Shown: positions 1 through 6,620, numbered from the stretch's first letter. The stretch is DNA of 9,073 nucleotides from an uncultured Lachnospiraceae bacterium (GCA_910588565.1 CAJUPF010000096.1:1-9073); one strand, 5' to 3'. A program made the numbers and translations. The notes: a model not told the origin generated them from the sequence alone.

Positions 1-197
1 ACCAAATCCGAAGGGGTGATTTTCAGAAAGAGGACAAAACATTTTCCAGTGAATTTTATGATATCGTATCGGACTATGAGCATCGGCTGGAACAGGCGGC
101 ACAAAACACAGCGCTGCCAGATAATCCTGATATGAAAAAAGTAGAAGCATTTGTAGAATATGTAAACAGAAAAGCAATTGAGGATGATTTTTTATGA
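1..197 (+). CDS. 3' end of a gene upstream of the RlaP-type nucleotidyltransferase; probably a second nucleotidyltransferase
   Basis: The frame is open from the left edge (first full codon at base 3) to a TGA at 195-197, giving about 64 C-terminal residues that end in NRKAIEDDFL. The tail is charged and helical. It contains LPDNPD followed by a KVEAFVEYVNRK segment, which resembles the end of the longer COG3541-type nucleotidyltransferases often found beside RlaP/YcgL genes. That identification is from memory of the family and is tentative, because the catalytic half lies outside the window. The stop overlaps the next start as ATGA (194-197), which implies one operon and translational coupling. 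Confidence 0.6.
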   Translation, partial: QIRRGDFQKEDKTFSSEFYDIVSDYEHRLEQAAQNTALPDNPDMKKVEAFVEYVNRKAIEDDFL

Positions 198-961
198 GAA
201 ATATAAAGCAGAAAATAGCAGAAAAGCTTACAACAATAGAGGAAGCAGAACATGTAAAAATTCTATATGCTGCAGAATCCGGAAGCAGAGCCTGGGGCGT
301 GGAATCTGCAGACAGTGATTACGATGTACGGTTTATCTATGTCAGGCCAGAGCATGACTACTTAAGCCTTCAGGAAAAAAGAGATGTTATCGAATGGCAG
401 CTGGATGAAATATTAGACATCAATGGATGGGATCTAAAAAAAGCACTAATTCAATTCCACAAGGGAAATGCCACGCTTTTTGAATGGGCAAATTCACCGA
501 TTATCTATCGGACAACGGAAGAATGGGATGAGCTATATCCATACTGCCAGAGCTATTTTTCCGTAAAAGCTGCTCTTTATCATTACTATGGCACTGCGGC
601 AAGCGCCTGGAAACAGTTTTTGCAGGGAAATGAAGTAAACTATAAAAAATATATTTATGCTCTAAGACCCCTGTTGGCCTGTAACTATATTGAAAAACAC
701 CACACGATTCCGCCAGTCACATTCCACGAGCTGCTCAATCAGTCCCTTCCAGAACAGCTAACCGAAGAAATCAGATCTATGCTTTCCATAAAAGCCAAAA
801 GCAGGGAGTCAGAGCTGCATCCGAAACTGCCTGTTATTCATACATATATAGAGGATAAAATCGCAGTATTTGGCCAGCTTTCCAAAAGCATCGAAGATGA
901 CAGAACACCGGACTGGGATATCTTGCAGGCTGTATTTCTAAAACTTGTAAAACGCTCTTAA
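194..961 (+). CDS. RlaP/YcgL-family DNA polymerase beta-type nucleotidyltransferase
   Basis: This 255-residue protein belongs by its motifs to the polymerase-beta-fold nucleotidyltransferases of the RlaP family (Pfam RlaP, COG3541; Bacillus YcgL is similar). The N-terminal nucleotide-binding signature G30-S31-R-A-W-G is followed by the metal-binding pair D42-x-D44 in SDYDVRFIYV. The remaining 200 residues are mostly helical. RlaP means RNA-ligase-associated polymerase beta, and the family was proposed by comparative genomics to act in RNA repair; the substrate of this protein is unknown. It is cytosolic, with no signal peptide or membrane segment. Length matches the usual 250-260 residues. 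The start at 194 overlaps the previous stop by ATGA, with a GAGG-like site about 10 bases upstream. No RNA ligase is visible here, so a repair role is only inferred. Confidence 0.85.
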   Translation: MRNIKQKIAEKLTTIEEAEHVKILYAAESGSRAWGVESADSDYDVRFIYVRPEHDYLSLQEKRDVIEWQLDEILDINGWDLKKALIQFHKGNATLFEWANSPIIYRTTEEWDELYPYCQSYFSVKAALYHYYGTAASAWKQFLQGNEVNYKKYIYALRPLLACNYIEKHHTIPPVTFHELLNQSLPEQLTEEIRSMLSIKAKSRESELHPKLPVIHTYIEDKIAVFGQLSKSIEDDRTPDWDILQAVFLKLVKRS

Positions 962-965
962 GCCA

Positions 966-1010
966 AAAACCCCCTGGCCAGCCCATATCTCAGCTGGCCA
1001 GGGGGGTTTT
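966..1010. terminator. Strong bidirectional intrinsic terminator between convergent genes
   Basis: A perfect 13-bp stem pairs 970-982 (CCCCCTGGCCAGC) with 993-1005, with a 10-base loop. It is flanked by AAAAA on the left and TTTT on the right, so it can terminate transcription in both directions: the nucleotidyltransferase operon rightward and the ECF gene leftward. It begins 8 bases after the stop at 961 and lies 28 bases beyond the stop of the convergent gene. It is clearly similar to the leuS terminator at 2565-2600. Confidence 0.93.
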
Positions 1011-1033
1011 AAATCATTGGCTTTTCTTTGTGT

Positions 1034-1552
1034 TTAGCCTCTCCCTGCGTTCTCTTCTGCAAGCCGTAAGGCCGCTGCAATCGGCAGGATCAATATCCCA
1101 CAGAAAAAATTACTGATGCCATGAATACAATCGAAGGGCAGTCCTGCTATAATCCAGGCAATCATTCCCTGAAAACTCATTCTATACAGCAGCGCCTGTG
1201 CCGGTGCATACAATATCCCATATAAAAAACCATGCGCTGCGCATATACTCATATAGACAACCGGCTGTATCCTTTTCGGTATTTTCTTCGGAAGAAGCAT
1301 CACAACGCCCCAGAGAATTGTCCATAAATACAGATAGGGAACCCACCAGGCTGCAAATCCGCAGAACATACCGTTTAATATCACATAGGTATAAATAGGA
1401 TACAGTGCTTTTTGGCGGTATACAATTGTAAATGCAATGGTAAATACGCCAAGCAGATGTACATTCGGCGCCAGTTCCATAATCATCTTGGAGACATACA
1501 TCACTGCCCCAAGCATTCCAAATACTGCAATCTCCCTTGTCTTCAGCTTCAT
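1034..1552 (-). CDS. ECF-type transporter substrate-binding (S) membrane component, probable cobalamin or corrinoid class
   Basis: This 172-residue, very hydrophobic protein has about five or six membrane segments, a PKKIPKR cytoplasmic loop near residues 88-94 and a short soluble tail. Size and character fit S components of energy-coupling factor vitamin transporters, which capture a vitamin and dock on a shared EcfA/EcfA'/EcfT module. That module is absent here, as expected for group II ECF systems. The gene starts 2 bases after the stop of the DUF4430 lipoprotein gene and lacks a good Shine-Dalgarno site (AAGG about 14 bases upstream), so it is probably translationally coupled. Because the transcript carries a cobalamin riboswitch, the substrate is inferred to be B12, a precursor or a related corrinoid. 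It could correspond to the CbrT group, but I cannot separate that from other B12-regulated S components by eye. The bidirectional terminator at 966-1010 ends the unit. Confidence 0.72.
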   Translation of the reverse strand: MKLKTREIAVFGMLGAVMYVSKMIMELAPNVHLLGVFTIAFTIVYRQKALYPIYTYVILNGMFCGFAAWWVPYLYLWTILWGVVMLLPKKIPKRIQPVVYMSICAAHGFLYGILYAPAQALLYRMSFQGMIAWIIAGLPFDCIHGISNFFCGILILPIAAALRLAEENAGRG

Positions 1553-1554
1553 GC

Positions 1555-2013
1555 TTATTTTTCTGCCTTAAAAGAATACGCATCTCCTTCTGTTATCGTT
1601 GTAGCATCAACGCCTGTCTGTGCATATTCGCCATTGACATAGAACGCCCAGTATGCGCCGTCCGCATCATAGTCCAGCGTGACACCGTTTACTGTTTTGA
1701 CATAAAGGCCATAGTCGCTCTCTTCTCCGGCAATCAGCTCAAGTTCTGTCAATGCGTCTCCCACAGTTTCTTGATCCGTATGGATTTCAAATTCTGTTTC
1801 GGTACCTTCCTGATCTGTCACCGTAAATGTGAACGATGTGCTGCCTTCTCCCAGCACATGATCTTCTGTCTGGGCTCCCGTTTCTGATCCTGCGGGGGAA
1901 GATGCCCCCTGATTTGTTTTGCCATTACAACCTGTAACAGACAGCGCCATAGCCACAGTAAGCGCCATGCAAAGGATAAATGACGATAATTTCTGACTCC
2001 ATTTCGTTTTCAT
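1555..2013 (-). CDS. DUF4430 (transcobalamin C-terminal-like) lipoprotein
   Basis: This 152-residue protein is an exported lipoprotein. It has a lysine-containing N-terminus, a hydrophobic core at residues 11-26 and the lipobox V-T-G-C with the lipidated cysteine at C29. A short Ser/Gly/Gln-rich linker (about 30-52) leads to a single DUF4430 domain (about 53-152). Diagnostic features are DALTELELIAGEE, then YGLYVKTVNGV, then YWAFYVNGEYAQTGVD near the C-terminus. DUF4430 is related to the C-terminal domain of transcobalamin and intrinsic factor. Together with the upstream riboswitch, this suggests a surface cobalamin-binding protein that hands its ligand to the ECF S component; binding is inferred, not shown. 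The start is well supported: AAAGGAG (2023-2029) sits 9 bases upstream of ATG, and only this start keeps a proper signal peptide. Confidence 0.85.
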   Translation of the reverse strand: MKTKWSQKLSSFILCMALTVAMALSVTGCNGKTNQGASSPAGSETGAQTEDHVLGEGSTSFTFTVTDQEGTETEFEIHTDQETVGDALTELELIAGEESDYGLYVKTVNGVTLDYDADGAYWAFYVNGEYAQTGVDATTITEGDAYSFKAEK

Positions 2014-2045
2014 GTTCTTAGTCTCCTTTGAATTTTTATTTCCTC

Positions 2046-2127
2046 TAAAAACCGGCGCTCGCAGTTTTCACAAATGGCTCCTGCCAATTTGCTCCTGTAA
2101 AAAACTGATATACAATCTTTTATACAG
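2046..2127 (-). promoter_or_regulatory. Structured leader between riboswitch and lipoprotein gene; possible expression platform
   Basis: Read on the minus strand, three hairpins follow the aptamer. The first is an A/T-rich hairpin across 2095-2127 (CTGTA and TACAG ends, one internal mismatch). The second is at 2071-2091, pairing CAAAT and GGC with GCC and ATTTG around AGGA, with one bulged base. The third is weaker at 2048-2068, with an AAAAC/GTTTT base stem and a GC pair near the loop; it ends in a T run about 35 bases before the ATG. The last could act as an intrinsic terminator. I cannot predict which structures compete with the ligand-bound aptamer. Confidence 0.4.
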
Positions 2128-2142
2128 CTAAAAAAGAGGATT

Positions 2143-2310
2143 GGAATTGTCCGGATATTTCGACTTGGCACCCAATTGACCGGCCTTCTCAGATATAAAT
2201 TCTAATGGCTTTTCCCCAATCTGCGGCTTTGGGTCAGATCAAAGAGATTACTTATGTACCTTACGGCGACGGGCTCGTACAGGATTTGCACCTGTTTCCC
2301 CGGACAATCC
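2143..2310 (-). ncRNA. Cobalamin (B12) riboswitch aptamer
   Basis: Read on the minus strand, the core of the cobalamin family appears in the right order. GGGGAAACAGGTGCAAATCC (about 2285-2304) gives the conserved GGGAA and GGTG-AAATCC blocks, with the ACAGG/CCTGT stem. GAGCCCGTCGCCGTAA (2261-2276) matches the CCCGCCACTGTAA-like segment. AAGCCATTAGAA ... CTGAGAAGGC (about 2183-2211) matches the AGCCACTG ... GGGAAGGC hairpin. GCCAAGTCGAAATATCCGG (2151-2169) is a variant B12 box. The ends close as a P1-like helix: GGATTGTCCGG (2300-2310) with CCGGACAATTCC (2143-2154), 11 pairs and one bulged base. It lies just downstream of a promoter and upstream of the DUF4430/ECF genes. By family precedent, bound adenosylcobalamin or another cobalamin would lower expression. 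Confidence 0.88.
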
Positions 2311-2317
2311 GTTCTCT

Positions 2318-2346
2318 ATCATAATCATTTTTGGGGATTTCGTCAA
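2318..2346 (-). promoter_or_regulatory. Sigma-A-type promoter of the riboswitch-DUF4430-ECF unit
   Basis: On the minus strand, TTGACG (2341-2346) and TATGAT (2318-2323) are separated by exactly 17 bases, with one mismatch to consensus in each box. The predicted start is about 7 bases further on, which puts the first transcribed bases immediately before the riboswitch P1 arm. A second TTGACA at 2353-2358 has no matching -10. Confidence 0.8.
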
Positions 2347-2424
2347 CTATATTGTCAATTACGCAGCTTTAAAAGTTAAATTTATTTGTGACCTGTCCTG
2401 TTAGGAAATACTACACTAAATGTT

Positions 2425-2561
2425 ATGTGTGAAATTATGGAAAAATCACCCAAGAAGAGCGTTTAGAAGGTAAGCTGGAATTACTGTTTGATTTCGTAAA
2501 AGATGGAATCCTAACAATTACAGAAACCGCAAATGGAGCAGTACCAACACAGATGGTATAA
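2425..2561 (+). pseudogene. Frameshifted C-terminal remnant of an Rpn-type PD-(D/E)XK nuclease/transposase
   Basis: One frame reads MCEIMEK from 2425 and then hits a stop. The adjacent frame (2433-2561) reads ITQEERLEGKLELLF, DFVKDGILTITETANG and ends at TAA 2559-2561. Joined across the AAAAA run at 2441-2445, where one missing A would explain the shift, they give a continuous tail. The MCE..., EGKLE and LVKDGxLTIxxAA-like pattern is typical of the C-terminal tails of Rpn-family recombination-promoting nucleases (PD-(D/E)XK transposase family), which often end in EGK repeats followed by a short helical module. The catalytic domain is absent: the upstream frame stops at 2389-2391. The family assignment is from tail similarity only. 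It is probably an inert relic. Confidence 0.5.
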
Positions 2562-2600
2562 AATCCCCCTGACCAGTCCATATTAAAACTGTTCAGGGGG
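2562..2600 (-). terminator. Intrinsic terminator of leuS
   Basis: A 13-position stem pairs 2565-2577 with 2588-2600 with a single mismatch (2573/2592) and a 10-base loop. On the minus strand it is followed by ATTTTAT. It lies 12 bases beyond the leuS stop. In the plus direction there is no T run, so it is mainly a leftward terminator. It aligns without gaps to the 970-1005 hairpin. Confidence 0.88.
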
Positions 2601-2611
2601 TCGTTCCCAAA

Positions 2612-5023
2612 TTATTTTGCCACAATATTTACAATCCTGCCTGGGACATAAATCTCTTTGATAATGTTCCCTGCCAGCTTCTCTCCCAGTGCAGCCTTGC
2701 CCTTTGCAATCGCCTCTTCTTTTGAACAGTCTTTTGCAATTGTAACGGTAGCTCTTGTCTTACCATTGATCTGCACCGCGATCTCAATTTCATCTTCTTC
2801 CATCGCTTTTTTGTCATACGTCGGCCATCCGCAGTGGAATACGGAATCCGTATGTCCCAGTTCCTGCCAGAGTTCTTCGCTGATATGGGGTGCAAACGGC
2901 GCTATCAGCTGTACAAATGTCTCCAGGGTCTTCTTATCCACGCCGCCTTTTCTCGAAAGCTCAATCAGTTTGTTATTATACTCCATAAAACCGGAGATTA
3001 CCGTATTCAGGCTGAAGCTTTCCAGCCTGGTCGTAATGTCATAAACCAGCTTATTGCGGACTTTTACCAGTTCCTTCGTCTCAGCAGCATCTTTATCCTT
3101 ATTCTCCATCACAAGCTTCCAGAATCTTGTGATAAAGCGGTATACCCCATCAATTCCTCTGTCATCCCATTCAGAATCCAGTTCCGGAGGTCCTACAAAA
3201 AGTTCATACAGACGCAGAGAATCGCAGCCATAATCCCTTACCAGATCATCCGGGGAAACGACATTTCCTTTGGACTTGCTCATCTTGATCCCGTTTTTCC
3301 CGGTAATCATACCCTGGTTAAACAACTTCTTAAACGGTTCTTCAAAATCCACAACGCCGATATCATACAAAAACTTGGTATAAAACCTGGAATACAGCAG
3401 ATGCAGCACCGCATGTTCCACGCCGCCGATATACATATCCACTGGCAGATATTGATCTGCACGCTCTCTGCTGACCAGTTCCTTCTCATTTTTGCTGTCC
3501 ACATACCGCAGGAAATACCAGGAAGATCCTGCCCACTGGGGCATGGTGTTTGTTTCCCGCTTCGACGGCTTTCCGCACTTTGGACAGGTTGTATTGACCC
3601 AGTCTGCAATGTCCGCCAGAGGAGATTCCCCTGTCCCTGTAGGCTGATAGGATTTCACATCCGGCAGCAGCAACGGAAGGTCTTCTTCCGGCACCGCAAC
3701 TGCGCCGCAGTCCGGGCAATGTATAATCGGAATCGGCTCGCCCCAGTAACGCTGGCGGGAAAATACCCAGTCACGCAGTTTATAATTCGTCGTCTTCTTA
3801 CCAAATCCTTTGTTCTCAATCAGTTCCGGCGCTTTCTCTTTCAGCTCGGAAGATTCCATGCCGTTCCAGTCGCCGGAATTGATCATCGTCCCGGCTGCTT
3901 CTGTATAGGCTTCGGTCATGTTTTCAATTTCTATACCATCTTTTGCAATCACCTGTACAATCGGCAAATCAAACTTTTTGGCAAATTCAAAGTCACGGTC
4001 ATCATGGGCAGGCACACACATAATCGCGCCGGTACCATAATCCGCCAGTACATAGTCCGAAAGCCAAATCGGAACCTTCGCGCCATTTAATGGATTCACT
4101 GCATAACTTCCGGAAAATACACCCGTCTTTTCCTTATCCTGCAGACGGTCTACGGAAGATTTCAAAGATGATTTGTAAATATAATCTTCTACCGCTGCCC
4201 TCGTCTCGTCTGTCGCAAGCTCTTTTGCCAATGTATGCTCCGGCGCTAATACCATAAACGTCGCGCCATACAATGTATCCGGCCTGGTCGTGTATACAGT
4301 AATACTGTCCTCTCTGCCTTCAACCGCAAAATCCACTTCTGCTCCATGGCTTTTTCCAATCCAGTCTGTCTGCATCTTCTTTACTTTCACAGGCCAGTCC
4401 AGCTTGTCCAGATCCGAAAGCAGGCGTTCCGCGTATTCCGTAATCTTTAACATCCACTGTTTTAAATTCTTCTTGGTCACGTCCGCGCCGCAGCGCTCGC
4501 ATTTACCATTTACCACTTCTTCATTCGCAAGGCCTGTCTTACAGGAAGGGCACCAGTTGATCGGCATTTCTTTTTCATAGGCAAGACCTTTTTGAAACAT
4601 CTGTACAAATATCCACTGGGTCCATTTGTAAAACTTCGGATCCGTTGTATTTACTTCCATATCCCAGTCATAAATTGCTGCAATCTCCTGGATCTGCTCC
4701 TTGATCTTAGCGACATTGTCCGCTGTTGATTTTGCCGGATGAATGCCCATCTTAATTGCATAATTCTCTGCCGGAAGCCCGAATGCATCCCAGCCCATGG
4801 GATGAATCACGTAATAATCCTGCATTAATTTATATCGGCTCCAGACATCAGAGATCACATATCCCCTCCAATGACCTACATGAAGCCCGTTTCCGGACGG
4901 ATAAGGGAACATATCCAGACAATAGTATTTTTCCTTTTTTCCATCATTGACATTGATTGGGTTTTCTTCCCAGTTTTTGCGCCATTTCTGCTCAATGGCT
5001 CTGTGATTATAAGATGCTGCCAT
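2612..5023 (-). CDS. leuS: Leucine--tRNA ligase (LeuRS)
   Basis: This cytosolic 803-residue class Ia enzyme charges tRNA-Leu with leucine using ATP. The HIGH motif is HVGH (48-51) after PYPSGNG, and the KMSKS motif is exact at 580-584. A zinc-knuckle pair CPSC...CERC lies near 158-179, and a second pair, CPDC and CPKC, near 432-482. The CP1 editing domain carries the threonine-rich TTRPDT (245-250) and a DDRDFEFA segment near 340, so post-transfer editing looks intact. Length is normal for Firmicute LeuRS (about 800-805). The start is firm: AGGAGG lies 8 bases before ATG. The gene has its own promoter (5116-5143) and terminator (2562-2600). The leader of about 85 bases is too short for the T-box riboswitch that often controls leuS in this phylum. 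Confidence 0.99.
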   Translation of the reverse strand: MAASYNHRAIEQKWRKNWEENPINVNDGKKEKYYCLDMFPYPSGNGLHVGHWRGYVISDVWSRYKLMQDYYVIHPMGWDAFGLPAENYAIKMGIHPAKSTADNVAKIKEQIQEIAAIYDWDMEVNTTDPKFYKWTQWIFVQMFQKGLAYEKEMPINWCPSCKTGLANEEVVNGKCERCGADVTKKNLKQWMLKITEYAERLLSDLDKLDWPVKVKKMQTDWIGKSHGAEVDFAVEGREDSITVYTTRPDTLYGATFMVLAPEHTLAKELATDETRAAVEDYIYKSSLKSSVDRLQDKEKTGVFSGSYAVNPLNGAKVPIWLSDYVLADYGTGAIMCVPAHDDRDFEFAKKFDLPIVQVIAKDGIEIENMTEAYTEAAGTMINSGDWNGMESSELKEKAPELIENKGFGKKTTNYKLRDWVFSRQRYWGEPIPIIHCPDCGAVAVPEEDLPLLLPDVKSYQPTGTGESPLADIADWVNTTCPKCGKPSKRETNTMPQWAGSSWYFLRYVDSKNEKELVSRERADQYLPVDMYIGGVEHAVLHLLYSRFYTKFLYDIGVVDFEEPFKKLFNQGMITGKNGIKMSKSKGNVVSPDDLVRDYGCDSLRLYELFVGPPELDSEWDDRGIDGVYRFITRFWKLVMENKDKDAAETKELVKVRNKLVYDITTRLESFSLNTVISGFMEYNNKLIELSRKGGVDKKTLETFVQLIAPFAPHISEELWQELGHTDSVFHCGWPTYDKKAMEEDEIEIAVQINGKTRATVTIAKDCSKEEAIAKGKAALGEKLAGNIIKEIYVPGRIVNIVAK

Positions 5024-5063
5024 ACTGCTTCCTCCTAAGAAGATTTTATTTTTATCCCGAACA

Positions 5064-5096
5064 AACCCGGCGGTACATTCTGATCACCGCCGGGTT
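5064..5096 (-). promoter_or_regulatory. GC-rich hairpin in the leuS leader
   Basis: A perfect 11-bp stem (AACCCGGCGGT with ACCGCCGGGTT) with an 11-base loop lies between the leuS promoter and its ribosome site. On the minus strand it is followed by TGTTCGGG, a poor U-tract, so it is at best a weak attenuator. It may instead stabilise the mRNA or bind a regulator. Confidence 0.6.
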
Positions 5097-5115
5097 ATCT
5101 TTCATACACTATAAA

Positions 5116-5143
5116 ATTTTATCACAAGGCATAGATTTGTCAA
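5116..5143 (-). promoter_or_regulatory. Promoter of leuS
   Basis: On the minus strand, a perfect TTGACA (5138-5143) and TAAAAT (5116-5121) are separated by 16 bases. The -35 box starts 6 bases after the stop of the upstream secreted-protein gene, so leuS has its own start. No terminator lies between the two genes, and readthrough is also possible. Confidence 0.78.
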
Positions 5144-5149
5144 GAAATT

Positions 5150-6415
5150 TTAAAAAATAGAATCCTGCCAAAGAACCAGAATCTCATCCAGCGGAGAAAT
5201 ACTTCTTCCTTTTCCGTCTGTTCCCTCGAAATATTTCTCGCCCGCTGATTCAAACAGCAGATAAATCTGTCCTTCTGTCAGTACAAGCCCTTCCGAACAG
5301 GGCGGCATCTCAACCTTTGTCACAGACCTGCCCGGCCTGCTGTCCATCTCCTCCAAAGACGCGTAAACTTTCAGATAAGATGACTTCATTCTCCCATAAG
5401 AAGCGCTGATATATACCCTGCCTTCCTCATCAAACGCAACTCCCTGGACTTTATCCGGAATCCGATAGCTTACCTTCTGCAAAAGACCGTCTTTTGTCTT
5501 CACATATGCCGTCATCCTGGAATTCAGCCGCTTTGTATGAGTGGCAACCCACAGCATTCCGTTATTGTACGTAATACAGGAAGGCGTATTCGCTACATAA
5601 AATTCTTCAAACAGAGCCGAACAATCTACTACTGTCTGCCGTTTCTCCTCTGCTATCTCCCTGATAAACGAATAAGGGATGCATTCCAATGTACTCTGCC
5701 CGGAATGGCATACCCAGATATTCTCTCCATCAAATGCAAGTCCTCCCAAATGGCTCCGTTCCTTCATTCCAAGCGTCACAAGATACGCTCCGCTGTCCCG
5801 TTCAAATATATGGATACAGCCCAGTCCGGCTCCTTTTGCACTGCTGTAAGAACTAATCAGAAGATAATCTCCAGCTATGCAAATCCCCTGTGGACACTGA
5901 CTGGTGTCTGTGATCCGGTTTTCTTTTGCGTCAAGTTCTCTTGTAGAAGGCATTCCTGGTATTTTTACATTTTTCAGAAAACTGTAGGTACAGTTTTTTA
6001 ATTTTTTCACATTGCTCCCTGCCAGCATTGTCTTGTGGTAGGGATACATTTCGATATTATAACCCCCGTCAATACATTTCGTCCATTTGGCATACAGCCT
6101 GTAATTCCCCTCAGTTTCAATCCGGCTGATTTTATGCAAAAATCCGCTGTCTGTATACCATCCGGCAAAATTATACCCCTTTTTTTGAGGATGCTCCAAT
6201 TCAACCGGAAGATCCGACGGCTCAAATTCCAATGGAATAGCGCCGCTTAGATTTCCTCCGTTCAAATAGCAGCGAATCCTGTTCCCCTGAATATATTCCC
6301 CGCAAAATTCCCTGCAGGGCTGTTTATACAAAACTCCCGCCTTTGTAACATATGGATCTACAACCATAAAAACTATTACTAACAATACAGCAAAACATTT
6401 CCTTCTCAGCTTCAT
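5150..6415 (-). CDS. Secreted protein with Listeria-Bacteroides (InlB B-type) repeat and beta-propeller-like domain
   Basis: Using the ATG at 6415 gives 421 residues. They begin MKLRRK, then a hydrophobic stretch (about 7-19), so an exported protein is likely; there is no lipobox or LPXTG anchor. Residues about 50-111 form one Listeria-Bacteroides repeat (Flg_new/InlB B-repeat) with the signature KGYNFAGWYTD...YRLYAKW. From about 170 onward, five similar blades start near residues 175 (PQGICIAGDYLLISS), 224 (LGGLAFDGENIWVCHS), 278 (PSCITYNNGMLWVATH), 323 (VQGVAFDEEGRVYIS) and 374 (SEGLVLTEGQIYLLFES). Spacing is 45-54 residues, like an NHL or YncE-type propeller. Function is unknown; surface recognition or binding is inferred. 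The frame runs on upstream to an ATG at 6514, but that start has no ribosome site and would bury the signal peptide. Confidence 0.75.
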   Translation of the reverse strand: MKLRRKCFAVLLVIVFMVVDPYVTKAGVLYKQPCREFCGEYIQGNRIRCYLNGGNLSGAIPLEFEPSDLPVELEHPQKKGYNFAGWYTDSGFLHKISRIETEGNYRLYAKWTKCIDGGYNIEMYPYHKTMLAGSNVKKLKNCTYSFLKNVKIPGMPSTRELDAKENRITDTSQCPQGICIAGDYLLISSYSSAKGAGLGCIHIFERDSGAYLVTLGMKERSHLGGLAFDGENIWVCHSGQSTLECIPYSFIREIAEEKRQTVVDCSALFEEFYVANTPSCITYNNGMLWVATHTKRLNSRMTAYVKTKDGLLQKVSYRIPDKVQGVAFDEEGRVYISASYGRMKSSYLKVYASLEEMDSRPGRSVTKVEMPPCSEGLVLTEGQIYLLFESAGEKYFEGTDGKGRSISPLDEILVLWQDSIF

Positions 6416-6422
6416 AACAATT

Positions 6423-6426
6423 CCCC
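6423..6426 (-). promoter_or_regulatory. Ribosome-binding site deciding the start of the secreted protein
   Basis: GGGGAA on the minus strand, 7 bases before the ATG at 6413-6415, supports the 421-residue start. The upstream in-frame ATG at 6514 is preceded only by CTGCGATTGCTTT. Confidence 0.6.
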
Positions 6427-6620
6427 ATTCCCCTGATCTGTATCCCAAGACCCCTGCCAAATCACGGTTCCTGTTCAGATAACCGCATTTAGCCCATTTC
6501 AAATCGCTATGCATAAAGCAATCGCAGGATACATGTTAGAATTTATAGTCTTCTCTGCCCCTCCCAGAGCATATCCAGATCATTTTCCGCTTTTTTTAGA
6601 TATGCCCTGCGGAGAAAACC

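Noticed and set aside
2013..2090. Minus-strand TTG-started ORF of 25 codons after AGGAG, ending in an ATGA overlap with the DUF4430 start
   Set aside because: It has a rare start codon and spacing of about 4 bases, and lies inside predicted leader hairpins. Nothing in the peptide is recognisable.
2380..2404. Resemblance of GACAGGTCAC (minus strand) to GACAGGTTAC in the right-edge repeat array
   Set aside because: Only about 9 of 10 bases match and there is no inverted partner nearby, so a shared mobile element is not supported.
2834..4090. Long plus-strand open frame of 418 codons across leuS
   Set aside because: It is the antisense shadow of leuS, which carries intact HIGH and KMSKS motifs. 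Its translation has no recognisable domain.
5047..5106. Minus-strand leader peptide MKDNPAVIRMYRRVCSG in the leuS leader
   Set aside because: It has no ribosome site and contains no leucine codons, so it does not fit an attenuation peptide for leuS.
6569..6605. 7-bp inverted repeat GCATATC/GATATGC in the gap before the secreted-protein gene
   Set aside because: The stem is short, the loop is 23 bases and no T run follows in either direction. It could easily occur by chance.
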